Part shown: positions 23,028 through 35,159 of the stretch, piece after piece
Numbering within the stretch: position 1 is the first letter of the stretch
Layout: each line of letters starts with the position of its first letter
Program-made: the position numbers and the translations under genes
Notes under the pieces: model-generated
Seen by the model: only the letters and a program-made list of their open reading frames with translations
Told to the model about the DNA's origin: nothing
The model's database searches: none
Origin: Haliclona indistincta
Taxonomy: Eukaryota; Porifera; Demospongiae; Haplosclerida; Chalinidae
NCBI GenBank assembly: GCA_964017065.1
Contig: OZ024790.1
Span: forward strand, 6,145,498 to 6,209,497
Length of the DNA: 64,000 bases
Direction: 5' to 3'

Positions 23028-23117
23028 CAGTGGCGGATCTACAGGGGGGCCAGGCCCCCCTAAATTTTTAAAATTATAAGCCACACAATGGAATGTAAAC
23101 AGCCAGATCCGCCACTG
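23028..23117. mobile_element. 90-bp hAT-type MITE
   Basis: Terminal inverted repeats CAGTGGCGGATCT. An exact 8 bp target duplication, GCATGCAC, lies at 23020-23027 and 23118-23125. Confidence 0.85.
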
Positions 23118-23387
23118 GCATGCACTGCATGCAACACGTACTATCCCCTATGCAACATTAGATAAGCTTATAAGTTAGCATTCTTACAAGCCTGAACAGA
23201 CAAATCCAGTGTGATTTGCTCGTTGTCTGCTGTGAACACAGCTAGTGCATGTGTAGTGGCAGCAGCACTCGCGTTCCAAGCAAATTGTACTAAGGTGCGC
23301 TTGTATTAGAATAATTACATACACGGGCGTGCACGAGTAGGCGTAACCTAGTAACGGACTTCAAGCAGAATGATGGAATGGAGTCTG

Positions 23388-23958
23388 TAGAGCTGGGCGA
23401 TAGTTTCGAATATATTCACTATCGTGATAGTAATCACATTATCGTGATACGATAGTAACAATCGCACTATCGTGATACCAAACCACATATTGAATAGGAC
23501 AACACAAAATTAGGATCAAGCTAGAATTTATAGCTCGGACTGCTGAAAAATTCACAGAAGAATTGTACTTCTTTAGAAGAACAGCTTAATTGACTTATGT
23601 CAGTTTAAAGAAGAGGAAGCTACAAATCAGGGTGCCCTTCAGTGAGATATCCACTATTGTGTCAACTAGCAAATAATTATACCTATATTTGTCCCATGTG
23701 AACGAGCGTTCAGCCATGCAGGACATGTTGTCAATGATATATACTATCAATGCAAAATGATCCTTTTCTACATAGTAATGTTAACTATTGTGTTAGTATA
23801 TTTGGCAGTAAACTTGTACTGTTGTGATTTTCTTAAGTATGATACCCTAAATATAACGTGTTGTACAAAAAACGTTAAATATCGTGTTAGTTTCACTATC
23901 GTGATATTTTTCTATGAAAATATCGTGATAGTGATATTTTCACTATCGCCCAGCTCTA
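23388..23958. mobile_element. 571-bp non-autonomous hAT element
   Basis: TIRs TAGAGCTGGGCGATAG at both ends, with subterminal repeats of ACTATCGTGATA. Exact 8 bp target duplication GGAGTCTG at 23380-23387 and 23959-23966. No transposase frame inside. Confidence 0.9.
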
Positions 23959-24283
23959 GGAGTCTGTTATGGACCAAAAATCGCTGTTTTTCTGGAAATA
24001 CTCGCTTCTCCCAGTGTTTTAGGCGTAAATAGATATCAGGTGCACTGATGGTCATAGGTAGCGTTGCTTCTGTGTAGGTTTAGTTGCGTTTGGTTCACTC
24101 ACTACTGTGCTAGACTCTCTGAAGAATAGGAAGAAAGAAAGAAAGAAGAAGATGAACGAACGAACGGGTGACCACGTGTACACTGGTTTACCACCTTAGA
24201 CCCGGTTTCTTTTGCTTCTGAAGGTCTCTTTGTAATCACACAAATCGTGCAAAGAGCTCCAGAGCGTTAGATTAGCTTGAAAC

Positions 24284-24592
24284 TAGGGCTGAAACGAATA
24301 ACTCATTTTCATGTTCGAATAGTCACTATAGCTAAAACGAACGAATAGTCAAATACTCTATTATCGGAAGAAAACTAGCTCTAGCAACCAGTGCGCAAGA
24401 ACAAAATATGTTTGAAAGTTGTATATCAACATAAAGTCAGGGCTCGGGCTTGATTTGTGGACTGGTTACAAATAGCCCAAGTTTCCCAACTGCTAAAAGA
24501 CTTCAAACGAATATTCGAATAGCTGCAAAAGCATTCAAATACTGTCAAAACGATCGAATAGTCGAATAGTACAAGTATTCGTTTCAGCCCTA
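24284..24592. mobile_element. 309-bp non-autonomous hAT element
   Basis: Perfect 17 bp TIRs TAGGGCTGAAACGAATA. Near-perfect 8 bp target duplication (CTTGAAAC / CTTAAAAC). Interior has repeated CGAATAGTC motifs and no coding capacity. Confidence 0.88.
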
Positions 24593-25009
24593 CTTAAAAC
24601 GCCCGTACGGCGAAGATATGGCAGTGCCGTACTTAGTACCTCCAGGCGAGATGCCATCTTGTCATGCCCACAGCAACTGGCCTTATAGTCTTTATTAGTA
24701 GACTCATTGAAAGCGCTTACCTCTTAGGATAGCCCCTAGGTATATAGTCAAAATACCCCTGATGTCGTCAACAGCCAAGATATGCGTGAATTATTGCGTT
24801 TAGCCTATGTGTAGCCGCCATCTTGTTTTCCGCCCAACCCTAAATATGCCACGACTACCGCGTGGCATAATTAATAACAGTATGGCACGACTGATAATAC
24901 ACAAAGCAGTCTGTGGCAGTTATCTCAACAACGGAACCACATAGTGACACACAATTTTTGCCAAGATCGAAGCGCTCTATACATGGTCTCAAAAGTAGCT
25001 ATTAACTTA

Positions 25010-25513
25010 TTAACCCTTCACAAGCGACGGGCGACTATAGTCACCCAGCAAGTTTGATGTCACCGGAAGTGGGCGTTTAAATTCGAAGATAGTTTATTTC
25101 ACCTATGGACGAAACACAGCTATGGGGGGTGTGACGGCGCGTCAACGATGGGGCCTGCGGCCCCGCCTAGCAGAGCTATGGCAGGAATACCTAGCACCAC
25201 TGGGTCTCTTGGAGCTTCTTGACATAAAAAGCAGCCATACATGCACTAAATTTGTCTCGCACGTGCTGTTTTGACCAAAGAAGCGGTGTTTTTTTTGCTC
25301 CAGTGTGAGTGATTCTCTGCACACGACAGTTGGTAGATAGTCAAGTGGGCGTGGTCAATTGCACTTGTCATTGACAACAAGCCCGCACGTTGTGCAAGTT
25401 GATTTTGCACATTAACGGTCATCACAGCACTAGTTTGTCTGTCTAATGGTTGCAAAGGTTAGTGAAATCCACAGAAACAGAGGCTAGAATTGTGTCCGCA
25501 CTTGAAGGGTTAA
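25010..25513. mobile_element. piggyBac-like TTAA element (non-autonomous)
   Basis: Flanked by TTAA with inverted ends TTAACCCTTCA / TGAAGGGTTAA. About 500 bp, no transposase seen. Confidence 0.7.
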
Positions 25514-26196
25514 TGCAACCGGCAAATTGGGCGGTACGTAATTCACGTGTAAGTTGCGCCTATATTTTGGTGGGCAAGCTGTCAGTTCTACCGGACTTTG
25601 CAGAGACCTTGCACCACAAAGCAAAAAGCTGAATTAGTTGCTGACCAATCAAATTCACTGCTACTCAAGTGCATTAAACATCCACACTTTAAAGACTACC
25701 GTATTTCTTCTAGAAATTCGGCGCAAATTAAATAATTTCAGATTTGGTTGCCCAATATTTGGGAGTAATTGTGGCAGAAATTCAAATAATTGGAGGTGTG
25801 GCGACGAGCACGTATTTTGAACGAGAACGCGTCTACAGCTTTTTCCATGAAGTACAAGACTTTCCACGTCATGCTGTTGGCTTACTATGATGAAGAACCA
25901 AAGTGCTTGCCGAAATTTGGAGGTTTAGTACGCATTTCAGCTGCGACTATAGGTGCCGGAAAATAGGAGGTGCCAAATCTTTAGATGAAATATGGTACTT
26001 CCGCTTTTCGCTTCGTGGTGCAAGAGTCCGGTACAATACAGACCTAACCGTGGTTACGAGTTGCTGTGTGCATGATTGCACCAATTGTGTTAAAAACGGC
26101 TCTGTCGGAACAAAAGCAAGATTCTCTGAATACCTCTGTTTCGGTTGTGGCTCTAGAGATGCAATATAATCACTCAAAGTATACATTTTAAGTACG

Positions 26197-26529
26197 CATT
26201 TTCTTGCACCAAAATTCTCTCAAACGGCTGGATGGCAGCTAGCGAAAGTAGCATCTAGTAGTGCTCCAGGACCTCCTCAAGTGCCCGAACCTGTTTACCT
26301 CGGCTATACTGATAAAGATATATAGCGTGAGTTATGCAGTGAAATGTCCGCGAGGACGCCACAAAATCACAGCGAGTTTAGACCTTTTTGCCTGTAAGTC
26401 GCTATGTTTATCAGTAGCTAAGTAAACAGGTTCGGGCACTTGAGGAGGAGGTCCTGGAGCACTACTAGATGCTACTTTCGCTAGCTGCCATCCAGCCGTT
26501 TGAGAGAATTTTGACGCAAGAAAATGCGT
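26197..26529. mobile_element. Fold-back element
   Basis: Arms of about 115 bp: GCATTTTCTTGC...GGCTGGATGGCAGCTAGCGA on the left, inverted at 26405-26529. Loop about 90 bp. Confidence 0.85.
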
Positions 26530-26721
26530 TTTTAGTTGCATTCGTTTTGCCAGCTACCAGATGGCGCGTTTGATCTGCTGCTTGCTTATTTTACTTTTGG
26601 AGAACATCTGACTTTGGCACATCGAATGATGGCTTGCACAACGTTATATCATGTTTCCTTTTGCTGCTACAGACGTTTACATTCCGTGAATATTAACTAG
26701 CTCAGTCGGGTAACGATCCCC

Positions 26722-27311
26722 TTAACCCCTATTGTCGCCATTTGGCGACATACATACTTCAGACACCATAACTTTATGAAAAAGTGCTAAAATATCCCAA
26801 AATTGCGCCAAATTGAAGAATACAAATAACCGCAAAAAAATCCAGTGGTTTTCGGCGCGCCCCCTGCACCAAACGTATTGGTGCCAGTCTTTTTCTATGG
26901 CTTCAGTGCAAATTTCGCAACATTTTAGGAAAAACAAAATGGCTGCCAGGAAAATTTGGACATTTAATGGCTTCAGAATGCTCGGAAAACACATTTTTGC
27001 GCATTCTCCATGATGTGGGCTACATTTTGCACTAACCAAAACCTATTTGTATGTACTTTTCAGTAGCCAGCCCCAAAGTACTAACTTGGAGCGAAATTTG
27101 ACGAGGTCGTTGCACTTTATCGGCTTCACTTTCGAAGTGGGAGGGGCATATCGACCGACTTGAGTGTGGGCAATTGCGGCTACTCACTGGCGTAAAAGGA
27201 CGCAAATTTGAGACCAGTAGCACAAAAGACACACGAGATATTCACGAGAGAAGTGGTCAGCATTTACGAGGTTAAAATTTCAGCAAAATAATTTAGTAAG
27301 TAAAGGGTTAA
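26722..27311 (+). mobile_element. piggyBac-like TTAA element, copy A
   Basis: Begins TTAACCCCTATTGTCGCC and ends AAAGGGTTAA. A second copy in opposite orientation lies at 39834-40432, with high similarity across the whole length. No transposase frame. Confidence 0.8.
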
Positions 27312-27554
27312 GCTTACCAAACCCACTCACAGTTCTACTGCTGCTGCATAAACCTACGATGTGGCAGTACTGGAATGCTTTGCATGCTAACAAACCAGCG
27401 AGAATGAACCGACGAAGCTCATGTAGTCACGCATGAACAATGGTATCAGAATGGGCGGGGCATAATGTAACCATAGATACAAAGGGTGTATCTAATACTA
27501 TCGACTGGACTACTGGACTGACCTTTGAACCAGAAAACAGGAAACCACGCCCAG

Positions 27555-27835
27555 AGAGAGAGAGAGCGCGCCTCACGATAGGACTAGGATTCAGTAGTGC
27601 AGGCAGTTGGTAGGAGCGGGAGAGAGAGAGAGCGCCTCACAGTAGTGCAGGCAGTTGGTAGCAGAGAGAGAGAGCGCGCCTCACAGTTGGTAAGCTTAGC
27701 AACGAGAGAGGGCGCCTCACGGTAGGAGTCAGTAGTTCAGGCAGTTGGTAGCAGCGAGAGAGGGCGCCTCACGGTAGGAGTCAGTAGTTCAGATCAGGCA
27801 GTTGGTTGCAGCGAGAAAGGGCGCCTCACGCGCGC
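27555..27835. repeat. Degenerate tandem repeat
   Basis: About five units sharing GAGAGAGAGCGCGCCTCAC and TCAGGCAGTTGGTAGCAG, with variable length (about 45-70 bp). Confidence 0.8.
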
Positions 27836-28871
27836 GCGGGAGTCGAGTAGCAATCACAGGTCACGAGATCTCGCACCACGTCACTGCACCATTGCTTTAA
27901 AATTTGGCGGGAGCGCGAAACCAGCTTGTGTTCAACAAGCGAATAAGCACAATCAACCAAGCACGATCGACCAAGCCATGGCTACCTAGCCTCTAGTGCT
28001 ACACCCAACTGGACTGACAAATCTTGACGCCAATGGATTGTACTATGAATTAGATCATCACACAGCTAGCTGCTCACTGAGCAAATTAAACGTCGGCTCG
28101 AGAACACCACAAGTATTGGGATTGCCATAGATAAAGGTAGCCTAAAAAAAATTATTTTACTGATGTTCAATACATTACTAGTACATTACTAGTACTGTGA
28201 GGATAAACAAATTATACAGGTCATGTGACTAGATAGTTTTTCAGTTTAATACATTGAGGTTCACCGATATCATGCAGTCTAGACAATAAATGAAAGAGGT
28301 TCATATGTCACCAGAGTGGTCACCAATGCTGCTACTGGACTGCCTCATTAAATCAAGAGGAGTGGAGCAGGTAGAGAGAAGTGATCAAAGGTGAGAGGGT
28401 AGAGAGAAGTCACGGTGGGAGGGTAAGGAGTGCTTGACAACATGCTTCTGTTTTTCATTGAGAAACAATTATTATCGATGCCTATCTATAGACAAACAAA
28501 GCGCACACTGCAACTCCGTCTGCACAGATAGACTTGGCTAAAAAAGAAATAGCCATTTGTAAAGTCATGAACTCATTAAAACGGTAACCCGCCACCTGAA
28601 GGAGTGCAAGTTTGCTTTGAGGTGATCAAATGCCCTGCAACGATCTTTCAACTTGCACACCTTGATAACTCACAGAAGGCTGTAGCCAAATTGTGGACTA
28701 ACCATTTCCACAAACTTAATTGCCGTATAATATTGTGTTCAGTTTATTAAAAAACAAAATTTTAACTGAGTCTCTGTTTTACAACCTAACAGGTATTATC
28801 ATAATTCTATTGTTAAGCTTACTATAAAGTTATTACTATATCATGTCATCGTTACCACTCCATCAGCTTGA
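27836..28871. other. Intergenic, no gene supported
   Basis: Nothing convincing in either strand; presumably includes the 3' UTR of the minus-strand gene that ends at 28872. Confidence 0.5.
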
Positions 28872-31148
28872 TTACTGATTTTTGCAGATTTCAGGTACTT
28901 CAAAGGTGCCCACATCAATCAGAAATTCTTTATCATAGAAATCATGGTAGTCTGCAACAGCAAGGTTAGTACCCTCACCAAGTGGACTTTTTGTTTCAAA
29001 GAAAAGGAGTGGATGATAGGCAAAGTCACTAGTTGTATACCATGCCCAAAAAACACTTTCTGCTGTCATTGGACACACGAGTATTGTTGTAACACTCCAT
29101 GGAGAGAGAGAGCGGTTGTTAGTGATTGTACCCTTGCACTTACAACTATCTAGAGTCATCCAATTGGGTCTTGGTGGACCAAAAGACTTGTGGCTGCCAC
29201 ACTCGATCTTTCCATCTCTACGATCTTGTGTGTTGATATAGGTATTGGCAGCAAGCAAATATGCATTATAGATCTCAGTTGCCATGCACATTGTGGTTCT
29301 CTGTGACTTCAATGGCCAGTCATAAAGGACTGATGTTGGAAGAGGATCTGTGTATTCACTACTAACAGGCAACATAGTGGTAGTCATGTAGATTTGTTCT
29401 GGCCAGCTAGGAAGGGTAGTCGGACAGCCAGAGTATGAGAAGCCCTCAACATAAGTACCACTAGTAGTAATATTGTGGTCTTCATCAGTTCTTGTGCAGT
29501 TATCTTCATCACTGCATTGTGGATAATAAGCTTGCTTAGCGATGTTGCTACTGCAGACATCATATGCAGATAGCAGTGCTGTTATGTTGGATCCGAGTGA
29601 CGTAAAATGAACCATTGTAAAGTTACCAAGCACTGGAATATCGTAAGGGTTTGTTGAGTTATTAATGATCATTCTCCATAAACTGTTGTCACTTTCATGA
29701 AACCAGTACCAGTCAGTTAGTCCTTTAGTTGGACAAGCCCAGGCCACCGTCTTGATATTAGATGCATTGTACGTACCCTTACATTCGCAATCAGGATTAC
29801 TTATCCATTGTCTACTTGGTGTAATCCATCCATAGTCATAAGGTCCCAAGCAACTATCTTTATTGAGAATGTAAGTGTCACTTCCTATATTCAAATATTC
29901 CTGTATGTTGCCTTCTGGATCAAGCAGTCTAAAGTACATTGCATCAAGTTGAGCACTATAATCAATTTTTGCTGTAATGAGATCTCCTGCTTCATCAAAG
30001 GGTGTCAATAAAGCAGTAGTAGACCAGATTGGATTCCACTGAGGTGGTCTATTGTACTCAGAACACACATCAAAGTTGTTTGCCGGAGGAGCAGGTGCGG
30101 GAACATATTTCATTGGAGATTTGTTACCAGGAAGCTCTGCCAAGTACACCGCACCAGTTTGGCCATCCACTGCAACTGAATGAAGCATTACTGACGTCTT
30201 AACTTGAGTCTGATCTTGAGAGAGAATTAGTCGTTTCAAAATCCTGCACTCTCCGAAACTGCTAGGATTGGAACAATCAGCTGAACTGAATGAAAGTGAT
30301 AGAATTTCTAGATCACCATCACTTGTAATAGAGGTCAATAAAACAGTCCCTTTCTTTGGATCAAGATCAATTCCATAAAGAAGAGATTCCCCAAAACATT
30401 TCCATTGACCAAGAAATTCTCCATCGTTACTGATAACTTGGATCCGATGGTTAAGAGTATCCACTACCCACACTCTGGCACAGCTATCAATACGAACACT
30501 GTGAGGCAAGTTGAACTGCAATGGATTGTCTCCTTTAGTGTTCTCTTTGTTCCAAGTGTCGACTAGTTCATAATTCTGATCAAACACCATCACACGATTG
30601 TTCATCCCTCCAAGGTCACCATCAGTGATGTATGCATATCCTCTTGAGTCAATGGCGATGTCTGTTACCTTATCAAACTGAGGTGGATCGAGGCTTGAAC
30701 CACTTGTGTGTTGACCGCACTTACCAATGCTGTTGATGTAACTGCCATCACGTTCAAAATGTTTCACGCAGTGTCCGTATTCTTCTCCAGCGAGCAGTTC
30801 TCCAGCCATATCTGTGATCCATACAGTGCCATCGAAGCTGCTCAATTCAATGGAGTGAGGACATCCTAGTTCCTGTGTATTCCACGCCATGAGAAGCTTG
30901 CCTGTGATGCTGTTCCACACAGTAACGGGCGGCTGAGAGCGCTGCAAGATCCATACCTGTTGCGACTCGGTATCAACGGAAATGTCCGAAACATTAGCAA
31001 ACGAAAACCCTGCTGCAAAAGACCCGTCCATTATGTACTGTGTTTCAAAGCATTCCATGATCTTGGCGGCGACCTTTGTATTCACTGCTAGCAAGGTAAT
31101 AACGCACAGCACTATTAGCTGCTGACACACGGCGAGGTTCTTTGCCAT
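28872..31148 (-). CDS. Secreted NHL-repeat/beta-propeller protein with Cys-rich C-terminal repeats
   Basis: Single-exon frame of 758 codons from ATG 31148 (MAKNLAVCQQLIVLCVITLL), an evident signal peptide. Residues about 40-350 form NHL/beta-propeller-like blades with repeated V-x-D-I-A-ID-S-x-G-YAYITD and SVRIDSCARVWVVDTLNHRIQV patterns, as in peptidyl-amidating lyase and NHL proteins. I do not see the metal and Tyr ligand set well enough to call PAM. The C-terminal half has two related modules: SRQWISNPDCECKGTYN...VAWACPT...WYWF and RPNWMTLDSCKCKGTITNN...TILVCPM...WAWY. It is probably extracellular. The absence of introns contrasts with its neighbours. Confidence 0.7.
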   Translation of the reverse strand: MAKNLAVCQQLIVLCVITLLAVNTKVAAKIMECFETQYIMDGSFAAGFSFANVSDISVDTESQQVWILQRSQPPVTVWNSITGKLLMAWNTQELGCPHSIELSSFDGTVWITDMAGELLAGEEYGHCVKHFERDGSYINSIGKCGQHTSGSSLDPPQFDKVTDIAIDSRGYAYITDGDLGGMNNRVMVFDQNYELVDTWNKENTKGDNPLQFNLPHSVRIDSCARVWVVDTLNHRIQVISNDGEFLGQWKCFGESLLYGIDLDPKKGTVLLTSITSDGDLEILSLSFSSADCSNPSSFGECRILKRLILSQDQTQVKTSVMLHSVAVDGQTGAVYLAELPGNKSPMKYVPAPAPPANNFDVCSEYNRPPQWNPIWSTTALLTPFDEAGDLITAKIDYSAQLDAMYFRLLDPEGNIQEYLNIGSDTYILNKDSCLGPYDYGWITPSRQWISNPDCECKGTYNASNIKTVAWACPTKGLTDWYWFHESDNSLWRMIINNSTNPYDIPVLGNFTMVHFTSLGSNITALLSAYDVCSSNIAKQAYYPQCSDEDNCTRTDEDHNITTSGTYVEGFSYSGCPTTLPSWPEQIYMTTTMLPVSSEYTDPLPTSVLYDWPLKSQRTTMCMATEIYNAYLLAANTYINTQDRRDGKIECGSHKSFGPPRPNWMTLDSCKCKGTITNNRSLSPWSVTTILVCPMTAESVFWAWYTTSDFAYHPLLFFETKSPLGEGTNLAVADYHDFYDKEFLIDVGTFEVPEICKNQ

Positions 31149-31621
31149 GATTGCTAATTTTGAAGCGGAATAATTATAGTTCACTGGTATAATACATGTA
31201 TTGTTCACATGACAACTGAATGTTATTCATGGATTGTTAATATTATTCATTAAACCACAACCCGAATTCCCACAGAATCCATTCTTGCAACTGGTATTAT
31301 GGCCTTGTTCTCCAGCTTCTAAAGCCCAGCCATGCACCTCTTACCGCTGTATGTCCAGGGTATCATCGCATATACATCATGATAACTCAACTTGTTACTA
31401 CATGTATGCCGGTATTACACACAGATCAAGACCTAGTACAATTGGACATAAATTCAGTCACTGAGCTGCACAGAGAACATTATCACAGTGAATCCCAAGT
31501 AACCAAAAACCAGTAACCCCACAATGAGAGGTATCATAGTATTATTTAACTGGATGTAATTACAAAGACACTGCTTTATAATGAAGGTTATGATATCATG
31601 CAGTTTATAGTCATTTATTGT
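31149..31621. other. Intergenic between NHL-like gene and CDIPT
   Basis: Holds the NHL-like promoter and the CDIPT 3' UTR. No other feature seen. Confidence 0.5.
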
Positions 31622-34577
31622 TTATTCAGCTGCTTTAGCTCTTTGTGTGGCTCTGTCAGCATAGTCCACTGCAGCAATACCCTGACAACCTGACTTGAGT
31701 ATCATTAGATTGAGTGGAATCTTAACGACCACAATAGGAAACAGCAACATTGCTAATACCTCCCAGATTCCATAGCCCAGGAAAGATACTATAATAAAAC
31801 AAGAATAAAACAAGCTTTAAATTGCATTAGCCCAGAAATAATTAGAATGCAAAATTAGCAGACAAATTTGGGTGAATTTGGGCGAGTTGTCATGAAACAC
31901 ACATGTCATGTGGTTGCAGTGGCAGCGATTACTGCTCAAAGCTGCTACCAACACAATTCATATAATAATGCGCACTACTAGGGCCACATGATAGTGCGTC
32001 TCCAAGGGAGTCGGACATTACACAGTCACATGACAGTACTGCATTCCGATCATACCAATGTCTATGGCTGCCAGTACAAGCACTATTGCATGCTTTTTTC
32101 ATGCACTGATAAACACTCGTCGGTTGTACGATGAAGACGCTGACCAGCAACCTGACGACGTGGTACAAGTGCTGTCCCTCGATTCACTGTTTAGGTATAA
32201 TATCCTGAGCTTTGATCTCCTGGCAGTAGAAATGAGGCAGATAAAAGTCAAGGAATACATATAAAGAAGCATTATGACATCTTTGTATGCAACCAGTCTG
32301 CAAGTGACCTAGACAGAGTTTATCCAGCGTGTACGATAATCAAAGACGGTACTATGATACAAGTGAGTCCTATATCAAGTGAGGCTTAATTGATCCAGTC
32401 AGAGCTGCATCAATAAGTATACATGTATGCCACAGTGATTGAGTATGCATGGTCCAGCCAATCGTGTTACCATTCCGTGCTAGCCAGTTTCCAAATTTCT
32501 TGCTTTGATCTGAGTTAAATGCTTTTTTGAACACTACAAAGTAATGGTTGTGGTGTCCATCGATCCATACATACATGTCCAGTATCATATAATTCAAAGA
32601 GAACTTACCTATAGGACCAGGCGAGTAATAACAGAGCTGTAACATGACAAAGAACATCTCTGAACCATAACTGAAGATATGTAATCCAGTCTAGCAAATG
32701 AAGGGTAGTACCTACAAGCATCGTCATAGCTACATACTCACATCAGTATAGTAAAACTTCAAAATCCAATTACTTTCAGTGCTCTTGTGGTTTTTGTGAC
32801 GTTTCAGACAAGAACTGTTAGAAACACAAAAAGAGTATTGGTTAGCTAGTAATGGTTCCAGATAGCTATGTACTAAACCATCAAACACTAGCTAGTTCGT
32901 CTTTATATTATACACACGGACAAGATTTAACATCCAATTCAAATTGATGTGACCTGTAGCTACATTGATCCATCACGGCTATAGGCTGCAGTGCACAATA
33001 TAGAAACCAATGAAACTCATTTGCTCACACAGAGAGAGAGACAGATACAAACAGCATGAAGGCTGGGAGGGAGCTAGAGCATAATCAAAATACAAAATTT
33101 ATCTATCTGCGTTAAAAAAATATTTACTGCTATCACACCCATCATGCATCACTAACAGTAATACCTGTAAACTTAAAAAAATACCTGTAAACTTTCAACC
33201 ACATTCTCATGATGTCAAGAAGACCATATAGTTGAAATAGTAATGTGTATTGAGGATATAGTACACATAATCCCATCATCCACATCATAAAGGAACAGCT
33301 AAAGAATGGTAATATTTGACATAGTGAGCCAAGTATGATACATACACCACCGTAAATCTGGAATTTTCAGCATCAGAATATTTTTGTCATTCATCCTTGC
33401 GACGAAAATTAAATACGCGAAAATTTACGTGCTTTGGCGCACCCAAGCTAATGACGAAAATTAGATGCACCGAAAATTTGATAAAACAAAATTTGGATAC
33501 GCGAAAATTTCTAGATCTACGGTACATGTATGTCACAGTTGTCACTGGTCTACAACCCTAGCTCTCATGTGTTATAGTGATGTGTATGACACACATCACT
33601 GATGTGTGACAGTGATATATAGCAGCACCAACCGATCAATGACTATGTCAAACACTCCTCCAAATAGTGTGGCTAGAAAAATAAAGATTACATAACAGTA
33701 CAGATAAACATGCACAGCACGGTAGCTACATCTATTCACTGCAGAACAAAACACGCGGCTTCTCTGTCGACAACAGCTGGCACTAAATACTTATTACTTT
33801 TGGACATGCATAACAATAGTAATCAACAGTCATTCTATTCAAACCTTGCTTAAGTTGTCGCGCTGCTATTCCATCTAAATCATCTAGAATAGTGTGGCTC
33901 AGTGTAAAAAAGAGAGCAGCTGTCATAGGACATGAGTACATCAGATAACAAGCAGTAATGGTGAGAAGTATGCGAATGTACCCTAATGTGAGAGAAATTC
34001 AAAACATAAATTCTCAGATATAGAAAAAGTCACAGGTCCAGGGAGATAGCTAGCGGGAGACCAAACCCTCCCTTGTATTTAATATTCATTTTGGATAGAG
34101 TGTACGTTTTTATTGATGACTCGATCGATCCACCTCTGCATGACGTGCACACACACTAACGTACGCAACCACGTCCACGTGTACGACGATGATCAGCTAT
34201 CGAAATACAGTATAAGGAACGTGACAAATCGTGAAAAAATGACCAGACTCGAAAATTAAAGGGGAGCCAAAATTCAGCAAAGCGTGTAATACAGTAATAA
34301 TCATGAATAAGGCAATTGTCGCCCGTGTGCTCATGAGCTTCTTTATCCTGTATCCGCCCCTGATTATTATTGTACAGGCTAGAAGTACAAGTACAGCATG
34401 CATCGAATTACATGCATAATTCAGTGGGTGGGGTCTAGCTGCAGAGCTAGCTAGCTAGATCGAGTAAGAGACATATCACGTAACCATACAGGACCAGCAC
34501 ACTATAACTTACAAAACTTTATTTTTCTCACCTATTATATTTGGAACAAAGAGGAAAATGTTCTCACTGCTCGCCAT
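31622..34577 (-). CDS. CDIPT: CDP-diacylglycerol--inositol 3-phosphatidyltransferase (PI synthase)
   Basis: Makes phosphatidylinositol from CDP-DAG and myo-inositol in the ER, the lipid used by PI3K. Seven exons: 34577-34532, 33982-33845, 33672-33600, 33298-33185, 32814-32742, 32690-32609, 31788-31622. All phases close to 230 residues (human 213). Start MASSENIFLFVPNIIGYIRI matches the family. The CDP-alcohol phosphotransferase signature D-x2-D-G-x2-A-R-x8-G-x3-D-x3-D is complete as DDLDGIAARQLKQATLFGG and FDIVID. The C-terminus has LMILKSGCQGIAAVDYADRA, as in animal PI synthases. Several hydrophobic segments are present. A MITE sits in intron 3. The exon 3 5' splice site (CA|GTGATG) is the least certain boundary. 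Confidence 0.93.
33349..33523. mobile_element. MITE in CDIPT intron 3
   Basis: Imperfect TIRs ACCGTAAATCTGGAATTTTC / GAAAATTTCTAGATCTACGGT. Internal GCGAAAATTT repeats. No coding sequence. Confidence 0.75.
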
Positions 34578-35159
34578 GATCGTACGTACGCGTGGTGGAT
34601 TATTAGCCGAAGAGAGCCTGAGTGAGAGAGCGGAAGTAATGCGCAACTATTGTCTATGGCGCAACATGCAGTCTCATTATCCTCGAAACAGTAGCGGCCT
34701 ATTATAATCTAGCATAAAAAATAATAATACTATGTGCTGTATTAATTGTAACTACCAAACTACCCATCGCATCACTTCTTTCCACTGCTAGTTAAAAAAT
34801 ATATACTCTAATCGTCTTCGATTGTGAATAACATAGCTCGACCACCCTTCTTGCTCAACCATACCTATGACCCTAGCTCGACCACCCTTCTTGCTCAACC
34901 ATACCTATGACCCTATCTTCCTTTTTTACCAGTTTCAGTTTTTCTTCGATTCCTCTACTGCTCTGGACCTCTCTAGATTCAAGACCAGTCTCGAAATCTT
35001 CTCTCTAGTACATTGTACATGTATCCATCCAGAATTCCTCTCGATATGATCTATTTTAACTCTTCTTAACATAGTGCATATTTCACTAAGCTTAAATCTC
35101 CTTCATTATTTTGTTAAATCACTCCCTCTTTTGTCAGTTAAAGATCAAAATTATTATTG
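34578..35159. other. Intergenic between EXOSC3 and CDIPT
   Basis: CDIPT promoter side plus EXOSC3 3' flank. A 41 bp direct repeat (CTCGACCACCCTTCTTGCTC...) occurs at about 34837 and 34877. Confidence 0.6.

Noticed and set aside
26332..26541. Frame within the 26.2-26.5 kb fold-back
   Set aside because: Arises from the inverted-repeat arms; the same peptide appears antisense in the other arm.
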